The translations under genes were made by a program, and so were the position numbers. Positions 44,534 to 52,959 of a DNA stretch of 64,000 nt are shown one piece after another. The DNA comes from an uncultured Flavobacteriaceae bacterium (GTDB lineage Bacteria > Bacteroidota > Bacteroidia > Flavobacteriales > Flavobacteriaceae). The stretch's first letter is position 1, and each line of letters opens with the position of its first letter. The notes under the pieces were generated by a model that worked only from the letters and a program-made list of their open reading frames with translations, ran no database searches and had not been told where the DNA came from. The DNA lies in the NCBI GenBank assembly GCA_943842245.1, contig CALTAJ010000002.1:521596-585595 (forward strand), given 5' to 3'.

Positions 44534-45805
44534 ATGGCGGTGGACTTACTACTTGGGCTTCAGTGGGGCGATGAAGGAAAAGGAAAGATTGTAGACGTAT
44601 TAACTTCATCTTACGATATAATAGCTCGTTTTCAGGGTGGTCCTAATGCGGGTCACACTCTTGAATTTGAAGGGAATAAGCACGTCCTTCACACCATTCC
44701 GTCAGGAATATTTCATCCAAAAGCTGTTAATCTTATTGGAAATGGTGTGGTAATCGATCCTACTGTATTTATGAAAGAAATTGAAGCTCTTGAACCGTAC
44801 AATATTGACTTCAATAAAAAATTACTAATCTCAAAAAAGGCTCATCTGATTCTTCCTACTCATCGCCTTTTAGATGCCGCGTCAGAGGCATCCAAAGGAA
44901 AAGCTAAAATAGGATCTACACTTAAGGGAATCGGTCCGACGTATATGGATAAAACAGGTAGAAACGGGATTCGTGTTGGTGATATTATGGCAGTTGACTG
45001 GGAAGATAAATATAAACGTCTTACCAAAAAGCACATAGGAATGTTAAAAAGTTATAAAACTTCTGTTGAATTTGATCTAGAAGATCTTGAAATTAATTTC
45101 TTCAAAAGTATTAAAGCCCTTAAAAAATTTGAATTAGTAGATAGTGAGCAATATCTTATTGAAGCACAAAAAAAAGGAAGTAAAATTTTGGCTGAAGGTG
45201 CCCAAGGTTCACTCTTAGATATTGACTTTGGGACTTATCCATTTGTAACTTCTTCTACCACTACTGCTGCAGGCGCCTGTACAGGACTTGGAGTAGCACC
45301 TAATAAAATCAAAGAGGTCTTTGGCATTTTTAAAGCTTATGTTACTCGAGTCGGAAGTGGTCCATTCCCAACTGAGTTATTTGACTCAAATGGAAAAACC
45401 ATGGCCGAGATAGGAAATGAATTTGGATCTACAACTGGTCGTGCAAGAAGGTGTGGATGGATTGACCTTGTAGCACTTAAATATTGTATTCATATCAATG
45501 GTGTAACTCAGTTAATGATGATGAAAGGGGATGTACTTTCCGGTTTTGATAAAATTAAAGTTTGTACTGCTTATCAAACAGAATCAGGTGAGATAGATTA
45601 TTTACCGTATGATATTGCTTCTCAATATATTAAACCAGTTTATGAAGAACTTCCCGGATGGCATAAAGACTTGACAGGTATAACTGATCTTAATGAATTT
45701 CCTGAAAACTTTAATAATTTCATCGCCTATTTAGAAGAAGCTTTAAAAACTCCTATAAAAATTGTTTCAGTAGGGCCAGACAGAAAACAGACTATTTTCA
45801 GATAA
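44534..45805 (+). CDS. purA: Adenylosuccinate synthetase
   Basis: The 423-residue enzyme begins with the P-loop LLLGLQWGDEGKGKIVD and has FQGGPNAGHTLEF, GIGPTYMDKTGRNGIR, LAEGAQGSLLDIDFGTYPFVTSS and TGRARRCGWIDL. It joins IMP and aspartate with GTP in AMP synthesis. The length is normal. It follows fur closely, as in other Flavobacteriaceae, and may share its transcript. Confidence 0.96.
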   Translation: MAVDLLLGLQWGDEGKGKIVDVLTSSYDIIARFQGGPNAGHTLEFEGNKHVLHTIPSGIFHPKAVNLIGNGVVIDPTVFMKEIEALEPYNIDFNKKLLISKKAHLILPTHRLLDAASEASKGKAKIGSTLKGIGPTYMDKTGRNGIRVGDIMAVDWEDKYKRLTKKHIGMLKSYKTSVEFDLEDLEINFFKSIKALKKFELVDSEQYLIEAQKKGSKILAEGAQGSLLDIDFGTYPFVTSSTTTAAGACTGLGVAPNKIKEVFGIFKAYVTRVGSGPFPTELFDSNGKTMAEIGNEFGSTTGRARRCGWIDLVALKYCIHINGVTQLMMMKGDVLSGFDKIKVCTAYQTESGEIDYLPYDIASQYIKPVYEELPGWHKDLTGITDLNEFPENFNNFIAYLEEALKTPIKIVSVGPDRKQTIFR

Positions 45806-45816
45806 GAACGGTTATT

Positions 45817-47484
45817 ATGGAGCTTAAGTATCGTATACTCGCATTTATTTTTGCTATACTAGCGATTCACCATTTAAATGCACAAGAGGAAAAAAAAATT
45901 ATTGAGATTCGCCAAGCAGGAGGATCTAAACAAGACCAAGCAAATTTTCCTGGAGCAAATATTTTATTTAAAAATTCAGAAAAAAGAGTACATCTCTTCC
46001 ATGAAGGAGCATTAATAGAATCAGATTTAGCTTATTTCTATGCTAAAGAAAATTTTTTTAAAGCATTAGGAAATGTTGTATTCACTCAAGGCGATAGTTT
46101 AAGAATGACTTGTAAAACCATTGAATATGATGGTTATACCAAAGTTGCTATTGCAAATGGAAAAGTGTTTTTAAAACGTCCTGACATGTCTTTAAAAACA
46201 GAAAAATTAAATTTGGATCGCGTTACCAACGAAGCTTTTTATAATTCAAAAGGTATTGTTATTGATAGTGTCAGTAAACTTATTAGCAATCAAGGAAGAT
46301 ACTTTATGAATCAAAAAAAGTATCGCTTTAGATCTAATGTAATAATTGACAATCCAAAATATAAGGTCAATTCTGATCAACTTGATTATTTTACCGAGCT
46401 AAACCAAGCTTATTTATTCGGAGATTCAAGTATTATTGGGGATACTTATACTATAGAATGTGAAAGAGGTTTTTACGATCTAGACAGAGAAAAAGGTGTT
46501 TTTAAAAAAAATGCAATTTTATATTACGATAACAAAATTATCAAAGGAGATAGTCTCTATTTTGAAAGTGAAAAAAATTACGCAGCAGCAACAAAAAACG
46601 TAAGCATCGTCGATTCTTTAAACAATTCGATAATTACAGGACACTATGGTGAGGTTTTTAAGGAAAAAGACTCTGCAATTATTACAAGAAGAGCATTAGC
46701 AATAAATATCGTTGATAATGACTCCCTTTTTATACATGCAGATACTCTAGTTGCAACTGGTCCTAAAGAGCGTAGAATATTAAGAGCGTATTATGACGTA
46801 AAAATACTTAAAAGTGACTTACGTGGAATTTCAGATTCACTTTATTTAGATGAATCCATTGGTTTGACGAAACTACTTAATAAGCCCCTTTCTAAACAAG
46901 AAGAACAAATTTTTACTGAGGTTGATCGCAATTTAAATAATCCTGTCCTCTGGTTTGATAAAAGTCAAATGTCAGGAAATCAGATTCTTTTAATTTCCAA
47001 TACTAAAACAAATAAATTAGACTCCTTAAAAATCTTTAATAACGTATTTATTATTGAAAAGGATACCCTAAGTAAAAACGGATATCATCAAATCAAAGGA
47101 GGACTTCTAAACGGTGCATTTAAAAAAGGAAAGCTAGATAATATTTTAATAACCAAGAATACAGAGATGGTTTATTATCTATATAACGATGAAGATCTTC
47201 AATTAATTGGAATTGATAAGACTGTTTGTAGTGCTCTAAAAATGAATTTTATGGATGGAGAAATTAATGATATTACTTTTTTAAACGCCCCCATCGGAGA
47301 TGTTTATCCTGAAAATGAATTACCTATTAACGAAAGAACACTTAAAGGTTTTACTTGGAGAAAAAAAGAACGCCCAGAAACTTTAAACGATCTCTTTGAT
47401 AAAAACGATAAAGAAGATCAATTTCCATCAATTTTAAAATTCAAATATCCCGAAAAAGAGATTGGTATTGCTCCGGTTAATTAA
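45817..47484 (+). CDS. OstA-like (LptA-related) envelope protein
   Basis: The 555-residue protein has a signal peptide (ILAFIFAILAIHHLNAQ) and repeated beta-jellyroll strands of the OstA/LptA type, such as ALIESDLAYFYAKENFFKALGNVVFTQ cut in successive copies (about 80-330). LptA-like proteins carry lipopolysaccharide across the periplasm. The length is several times that of LptA, as is common for this family in Bacteroidota. It is followed 5 bases later by the aminotransferase gene. Confidence 0.83.
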   Translation: MELKYRILAFIFAILAIHHLNAQEEKKIIEIRQAGGSKQDQANFPGANILFKNSEKRVHLFHEGALIESDLAYFYAKENFFKALGNVVFTQGDSLRMTCKTIEYDGYTKVAIANGKVFLKRPDMSLKTEKLNLDRVTNEAFYNSKGIVIDSVSKLISNQGRYFMNQKKYRFRSNVIIDNPKYKVNSDQLDYFTELNQAYLFGDSSIIGDTYTIECERGFYDLDREKGVFKKNAILYYDNKIIKGDSLYFESEKNYAAATKNVSIVDSLNNSIITGHYGEVFKEKDSAIITRRALAINIVDNDSLFIHADTLVATGPKERRILRAYYDVKILKSDLRGISDSLYLDESIGLTKLLNKPLSKQEEQIFTEVDRNLNNPVLWFDKSQMSGNQILLISNTKTNKLDSLKIFNNVFIIEKDTLSKNGYHQIKGGLLNGAFKKGKLDNILITKNTEMVYYLYNDEDLQLIGIDKTVCSALKMNFMDGEINDITFLNAPIGDVYPENELPINERTLKGFTWRKKERPETLNDLFDKNDKEDQFPSILKFKYPEKEIGIAPVN

Positions 47485-47489
47485 AAACT

Positions 47490-48674
47490 ATGGATAACTT
47501 AAAAGAAGATTTCTTAGAGTTTCAAGCTATGACCACCCCTAGTCCGCTTGCCTTAACAGTTAAAAAGGCAAAAGGGGCTTATATAACTTCCACAACTGGA
47601 AAAAAATATTTGGATTTTATTGCTGGAGTGTCAGCCTGTAGTCTTGGACATCGACATCCAAAAGTGGTTTCTGCAATTCGAAAGCAAACTAAAAAGTATA
47701 TGCATGTTATGGTTTATGGAGAGTTTGCCCAAGAACCAAGCGTTACTCTCTGTAAAGAGCTCGTTGCTATCCTTCCTGAAAATCAAGAAAGTATTTATCT
47801 TACGAACTCAGGCACTGAAGCAATTGAAGGTGCTATAAAGTTAGCTAAAAGAGCTACTGGAAGACGCGAGCTGATAGGTTCGTTTAAAAGTTATCATGGT
47901 AGTACCCACGGAGCTTTAAGCCTATTGGGATCAGAGCATCAAAAAGAAGGGTATCGCCCTCTAATACCTGGAACTCGTTTTATTAGATTTAATAGTCTCA
48001 AAGATTTAGTTCAAATTACAACTAGCACTGCTGCAGTACTTTTAGAAACTATTCAAGGAGGGGCCGGCTTTATTTTGCCAAATGAAAATTATCTAAAAAA
48101 AGTAAAGGAGCGTTGTCAAGAGGTAGGTGCATTACTGATTTTAGATGAAATCCAGCCTGGCTTCGGACGTACAGGCCTTTTTTTTGGGTTTGAACATTAT
48201 TCTGTTGAACCAGATATAGTTGTAATGGGGAAAGGAATGGGAGGTGGTCTTCCTGTAGGTGCTTTCTCAGCTTCACATTCATTGATGAGGCTTTTTAAGG
48301 ATAATCCGAAATTAGGACATATAAGTACATTTGGAGGTAATCCTGTTATTGCAGCTGCTTCTCTTGCAACCCTTCGTGAATTAAGAGACTCTCAAATTAT
48401 TTTCCAAATTAAAAAAAAAGAAGCGCTTTTCCGACAAGAGCTAAAGCACAAAAAAATAAAAGAAATCAGAGGTAAAGGCCTAATGTTGGCATTAATTGTG
48501 GAAAATCCGGAGACTGCAAATAAAATTATTTTTAAATGCTTGGATAAAGGATTAATTCTGTTCTGGTTACTTTGGGAAAAAAATGCTATTCGCATATCAC
48601 CTCCGCTCACAATTAAAGAAAAAGAAATTATTAGAGGGTGCAGTATTATACAAGAAGTCTTAGATAGTATTTAA
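47490..48674 (+). CDS. Class III pyridoxal-phosphate aminotransferase
   Basis: The 394-residue enzyme shows FIAGVSACSLGHRHPKVV, YLTNSGTEAIEGAIKLAKRATG, LLILDEIQPGFGRTGLFFGF and the PLP lysine in VVMGKGMGGGLPVGAF (about 252). A final TFGGNPVIAAASLATL is also present. It belongs to the acetylornithine/4-aminobutyrate/ornithine aminotransferase group, but the neighbours do not reveal the amino donor. No arginine or lysine pathway gene is adjacent. Confidence 0.87.
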   Translation: MDNLKEDFLEFQAMTTPSPLALTVKKAKGAYITSTTGKKYLDFIAGVSACSLGHRHPKVVSAIRKQTKKYMHVMVYGEFAQEPSVTLCKELVAILPENQESIYLTNSGTEAIEGAIKLAKRATGRRELIGSFKSYHGSTHGALSLLGSEHQKEGYRPLIPGTRFIRFNSLKDLVQITTSTAAVLLETIQGGAGFILPNENYLKKVKERCQEVGALLILDEIQPGFGRTGLFFGFEHYSVEPDIVVMGKGMGGGLPVGAFSASHSLMRLFKDNPKLGHISTFGGNPVIAAASLATLRELRDSQIIFQIKKKEALFRQELKHKKIKEIRGKGLMLALIVENPETANKIIFKCLDKGLILFWLLWEKNAIRISPPLTIKEKEIIRGCSIIQEVLDSI

Positions 48675-48772
48675 ATAAAGTGTTAACTATTTTGTTAAAA
48701 ACAATATGTGTTGATTGAGCTTTTCTCCGGATGGAGTTCCTAATTTTATTTTAAAGTATTTAGTAATTTTTT

Positions 48773-50137
48773 ATGCTCAATTACAATTCAGAAGAAGCTC
48801 AATCATCTATATCTAAATTTGAGCAAATGCTCAAAACTAATTTAATTTACTTTTTTGATGCACAAGAATTCGAAGACATAGTAATACATTACCTCGGTTT
48901 TGGAGATAACCAACTTGCTGAAAAAGCACTTAAAATGGGACTTGATCAACATCCAGGAAGTCATGAACTGATGTTGCTGCAAAGTGAGATGTTAATTTTG
49001 GATCAAAAATATGATATGGCACTTGAGCTTCTTGAATATATTGAAAAAGTACATCCCTTCGATGAAGAAATTGCCTTACAAAAGGCAAGTATTGCCTCGA
49101 AAAAAGGAGATCATAAAACTTCTGTTAAACAATTACATCAAGCTCTTAATAATTCAGAAAATCCTCTTGATATATGGAATTTATTGGGGATGGAACACTT
49201 ACTTGCAGAAGAATTTGAAGAAGCTTCCTTTTTCTTTAAAAAATGTATTGATGAAAGTCCTGAGGATTACCCGTCACTTTACAACTTCCTATACTGTCTA
49301 GAACAAACGGGACAAATTGAAAAAGCTACAGCTTGTCTTAATAAAATTCTTGAATATAATCCATACTGTGAGGTAGCTTGGCATCAATTAGGTAAAATTT
49401 TGATCAAATCTGGTAAATTCAAGGAAGCGCTCTCTGCTTTTGATTTTGCCATTATAAGCGATGATACTTTTACCGGAGCTTATATTGAAAAGGGGAATCT
49501 TTTGGAATCAATTGGAAAGACGAATGAAGCTATTCAAAATTATGAAGTTGCAATGAATACGACTGATCCTACTTCATTTATTCATAAATGTATAGGAAGA
49601 TGTCATGAAAATTTAGGAAACATTTATTTAGCGAAAAAATTCTATCTCAAATCGATACAATTAGAACCCTCTAATGAAAATAGTTGGGAGTCTTTAATTC
49701 TTTTCTTTATAAATCAAAAAAAATATTCAAAGGCAGAATATTATTTGAATCGTGCGCTTGAAATTAATAGTGATTCTACAAATCTTTGGAAAAAAAGTCT
49801 TGAACTCAATGCACTTAATGGAAAACAAGAAAGAGTGAGGATAAGCTCTAATAGATTAGTTGAATTGGGAAATTCTAAATCAGATATATTTATCCATCTT
49901 ATTGATTTTTTCATTGAAAAAAAAGTATGGGTTAACGCCTATGAATTTGCTGAAGAAGCAGTTTCCTCATTTCCCAAGAACAAAAACTTAGCATTAAGGT
50001 TAGCTGGGTGCTATTTAAATTTAAGTCGAATTGAAGAAGGACTAAATCTTTTAAATCCAAGTAGTCTTAATGCTTCAGAAAAAACTTCATTTATTAAGCT
50101 TTTTCCAAATTATGGTAAGCTTATTTCTGACATGTAA
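48773..50137 (+). CDS. Tetratricopeptide repeat protein
   Basis: The 454-residue protein has no signal peptide or membrane segment. It consists of about ten TPR helix pairs (for example LLGMEHLLAEEFEEASFFFK, WHQLGKILIKSGKFKEALSA, AYIEKGNLLESIGKTNEAIQ). It is a cytoplasmic scaffold-type protein; the partner is unknown. The 98-base gap before it holds no clear promoter. Confidence 0.87.
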   Translation: MLNYNSEEAQSSISKFEQMLKTNLIYFFDAQEFEDIVIHYLGFGDNQLAEKALKMGLDQHPGSHELMLLQSEMLILDQKYDMALELLEYIEKVHPFDEEIALQKASIASKKGDHKTSVKQLHQALNNSENPLDIWNLLGMEHLLAEEFEEASFFFKKCIDESPEDYPSLYNFLYCLEQTGQIEKATACLNKILEYNPYCEVAWHQLGKILIKSGKFKEALSAFDFAIISDDTFTGAYIEKGNLLESIGKTNEAIQNYEVAMNTTDPTSFIHKCIGRCHENLGNIYLAKKFYLKSIQLEPSNENSWESLILFFINQKKYSKAEYYLNRALEINSDSTNLWKKSLELNALNGKQERVRISSNRLVELGNSKSDIFIHLIDFFIEKKVWVNAYEFAEEAVSSFPKNKNLALRLAGCYLNLSRIEEGLNLLNPSSLNASEKTSFIKLFPNYGKLISDM

Positions 50138-50169
50138 TGTTGAATTGATTTATTTGGAATCGGTTTCTC

Positions 50170-50177
50170 TACCTTTG
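50170..50177 (+). promoter_or_regulatory. -7 promoter element before the DUF368 pair
   Basis: TACCTTTG matches TAnnTTTG, 19 bases before ATG 50197. A TTG at 50145-50147 lies 22 bases upstream and could be the -33 box. Confidence 0.5.
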
Positions 50178-50196
50178 TATAACTTAATTTGTATTT

Positions 50197-51138
50197 ATGC
50201 GATACTTTATTCTATATCTTAAAGGCATGTTAATGGGGGCTGCAGATTTAGTCCCAGGAGTTTCCGGAGGAACTATTGCTCTTATAACAGGTGTTTATAA
50301 AGAACTTTTAGATAGTATAAATAAATTTTCTTGGCAAGAAATCAAGCTAATAAAAAATGAAGGGTTTGCAGATGTTTGGCGAAAACTTAATGGTGCATTT
50401 CTTCTCTCCTTATTTTCAGGAATCATAAGCAGTATCCTACTTTTATCACGAATTTTAGAATGGTTAATAATCAATGAACCTATAGGACTTTGGTCTTTTT
50501 TCTTAGGTCTTTTAATCGCTAGCATTCTTTTTTTAATTAAAAAAGAACTAAAATATAATCTGAAATCTTTGTTTTACCTATCAATTGGTTGTTTGGTATC
50601 TTATCTGATTACTCAATTAAGCAGTGCTCCTAATGAGGCTCCAATTTGGTACATATTTATTGCTGGATTTATTGGGATTTCAGCAATGATTCTCCCTGGA
50701 CTTTCTGGCGCATATATTTTATTTGTAATGGGTGTATATCAAAAAATATTATCAAATGTAAGACAAGCTCAAGACTTAATATTTTCTTTTAACCAAGAAC
50801 AATTTATTCAAGTAACCTCAATATTAAGTGTTTTTATCTTAGGGATTTTTATTGGTATTAAAGTATTTACAAGATTATTATCATGGTTATTAAGACGCTT
50901 TCATGAGGAAACTTTTTCTTTTTTAATTGGCTTAATGATTGGGGCCTTAGGTAAAGTTTGGCCATGGCAAAATCAACCTACAAAACTTAGTGACAATGTT
51001 CCAAATTTCAATACAGCAGTTCTTCCTCAAAACTTTGATGGTGCTTCACCTGAGATTGAAAAAGCTTTAATTCTTATGTTTTTAGGTTTTGTTTTACTTT
51101 TCGTAGTGGAACAAAGTAAAGTTTTATTAAAAAAATGA
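50197..51138 (+). CDS. DUF368 polyprenyl-phosphate transporter-like membrane protein (copy 1)
   Basis: The 313-residue protein has about eight membrane helices. The two inverted DUF368 signatures are present: MGAADLVPGVSGGTIALITGVY (about 11-32, cut) and FIGISAMILPGLSGAYILFVMG (about 158-179, cut). DUF368 proteins have been shown in other bacteria to recycle undecaprenyl phosphate across the inner membrane for cell wall and polysaccharide synthesis. It is directly followed, with a 4-base overlap, by a second DUF368 gene. Confidence 0.87.
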   Translation: MRYFILYLKGMLMGAADLVPGVSGGTIALITGVYKELLDSINKFSWQEIKLIKNEGFADVWRKLNGAFLLSLFSGIISSILLLSRILEWLIINEPIGLWSFFLGLLIASILFLIKKELKYNLKSLFYLSIGCLVSYLITQLSSAPNEAPIWYIFIAGFIGISAMILPGLSGAYILFVMGVYQKILSNVRQAQDLIFSFNQEQFIQVTSILSVFILGIFIGIKVFTRLLSWLLRRFHEETFSFLIGLMIGALGKVWPWQNQPTKLSDNVPNFNTAVLPQNFDGASPEIEKALILMFLGFVLLFVVEQSKVLLKK

Positions 51139-52157
51139 AATCTTACTACAAAAAAAAATCTTTTTACGAAGATTTACTTTTAGTTTTAAAGGGTATTGCC
51201 ATGGGGGCTGCCAACAAAGTTCCTGGAGTTTCTGGGGGCATTGTAGCATTAGTTGGAGGATTTTATGAAACCCTAATCTACTCTTTACAACATTTTAATA
51301 TTAAAGCTGTAAAATTACTTTTTAATAAAGGCTTTAGAAGTTTTTGGAGATATATAAATGGTCGTTTTCTTTGTTTACTTTTTAGTGGAGTTATTATTAG
51401 TTATTTTAGCGTTTCATTAATTTTAGACTATCTAATAAATTATAATGAAACTTTAGTTTTAGGATGCTTTTTTGGAATGATTCTTGCTTCTTTATATTTA
51501 ATTTACACAAAAGTTAAAATATGGAAAAATTCTACGATAGCACTTTTATTGTTAGGGTTTGGTCTTGGATTATTACTCAGCTATGCACGTCCTGTAGCAG
51601 AAAATGACCATCTATACTTTGTGTTTTTTTGTGGAATGATTAGTGTTTCTGGAATGGCTATACCTGGATTGTCAGGCTCATTTTTACTTTTAATTTTAGG
51701 GAATTACAATTTGTTATTAGTCGATGCAGTCAATGCTCTTTTTATTGTTTTATCTAATGGTGTTTTTTTAAATTTTAATTCTCTATCAGATCCTTTGATC
51801 CAAAGACTTTTAATTATAATGGGCGTATTTACAATTGGCTCTCTAAGTGGACTAATTTTATTTTCAAATTTACTAAAATGGATATTAGAAAAATTCCCAA
51901 AACAAACCTTAGCAACTATAATTGGTTTTATTACTGGCACTCTCCTTCTAGTTTATCCGTGGAGAACTAAATCATTTTTATATAGTGATGATGGAAACTT
52001 GATTCTTAATGCCGTTGGTAATCCAAAGTTTTCAAACTATAATTATTTTATACCTGATTTTAAAGACTTTCAAACCTATGGTGTACTTTTAACTATAATT
52101 TCAGGAGTATGTATTCTACTATTACTAAATTATTATGGTAAAAAAAAATCTTATTAA
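51135..52157 (+). CDS. DUF368 polyprenyl-phosphate transporter-like membrane protein (copy 2)
   Basis: The 340-residue protein has the same two signatures (AMGAANKVPGVSGGIVALVG, about 22; VSGMAIPGLSGSFLLLILGN, about 175) and about eight membrane helices. It diverges clearly from copy 1, so this is an old paralogous pair rather than a recent copy. The ATGA overlap indicates coupled translation, and the two may form one heteromeric carrier or serve different lipid carriers. Its 3' end overlaps aroE by 23 bases. Confidence 0.87.
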   Translation: MKSYYKKKSFYEDLLLVLKGIAMGAANKVPGVSGGIVALVGGFYETLIYSLQHFNIKAVKLLFNKGFRSFWRYINGRFLCLLFSGVIISYFSVSLILDYLINYNETLVLGCFFGMILASLYLIYTKVKIWKNSTIALLLLGFGLGLLLSYARPVAENDHLYFVFFCGMISVSGMAIPGLSGSFLLLILGNYNLLLVDAVNALFIVLSNGVFLNFNSLSDPLIQRLLIIMGVFTIGSLSGLILFSNLLKWILEKFPKQTLATIIGFITGTLLLVYPWRTKSFLYSDDGNLILNAVGNPKFSNYNYFIPDFKDFQTYGVLLTIISGVCILLLLNYYGKKKSY

Positions 52158-52887
52158 ACAATTTGGCCTTATAGGTAAGAATATAGATTATTCATTTTCG
52201 AGAACATATTTTTCTTCTAAATTTGAAAAAGAAAAAAAAGTAAATCACCGTTACGTGAATTATGATCTGCATAATATAAATGAGTTCAAAGAAGTTCTTA
52301 TAAAAAAACCAATACCAAAAGGATTAAATGTTACAACTCCTTATAAAAAAGAAGTAATTCCCTTTTTAGATGATCTTTCTGAAGAAGCTAAAACTATTAA
52401 TGCTGTAAACACAATTGTATGGGATGCTAATGGAAAAATTATTGGTCATAATACCGACCATATAGGTTTTGAAAAGTCACTTTATGAAAGTATAAATATC
52501 AAACCAAAAAAAGCACTTATTTTAGGGACCGGTGGTGCTGCTGGTGCAATAGAATTTGTCCTGAGAAAAATGGATTGTGTTTTCCATTATGTATCTCGGA
52601 ATCCAAAAAAAAATCAACTTTCTTATGACCATCTCTCAAAAAAATACCTGGACAAAATTGATTTAATAGTAAATACTACCCCTTTAGGTACTTTTCCTGA
52701 TACAAAACAAGCACCACCAATTCCATATGATTATATTAATTCTAAGCATTTTCTATTTGATTTAATATATAATCCAAAAGAAACAAGATTCCTTAAAGAA
52801 GGGAGACTTCGAGGTGCAAAAACTTCTAATGGCTTCAAAATGTTAGTCTATCAGGCTGAAAAATCCTGGAAGCTCTGGAATCAGTGA
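52135..52887 (+). CDS. aroE: Shikimate dehydrogenase
   Basis: The 250-residue enzyme has the shikimate-binding segment FGLIGKNIDYSFSRTYF, the catalytic Lys in NVTTPYKKEVIPFLDDL (about 64) and NAVNTIVWD with GHNTDHIGFEKSL. The NADP motif is LGTGGAAGAIEFVL. It reduces 3-dehydroshikimate in aromatic amino acid synthesis. The start lies 23 bases inside the preceding DUF368 gene and places the family N-terminus correctly. Confidence 0.93.
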   Translation: MVKKNLIKQFGLIGKNIDYSFSRTYFSSKFEKEKKVNHRYVNYDLHNINEFKEVLIKKPIPKGLNVTTPYKKEVIPFLDDLSEEAKTINAVNTIVWDANGKIIGHNTDHIGFEKSLYESINIKPKKALILGTGGAAGAIEFVLRKMDCVFHYVSRNPKKNQLSYDHLSKKYLDKIDLIVNTTPLGTFPDTKQAPPIPYDYINSKHFLFDLIYNPKETRFLKEGRLRGAKTSNGFKMLVYQAEKSWKLWNQ

Positions 52888-52959
52888 TATAAATTTGGTA
52901 GATTCTTTTTTTAAATTTAAAAAAAATGTATATTATTTGTAATAATACATCAATAAGTC

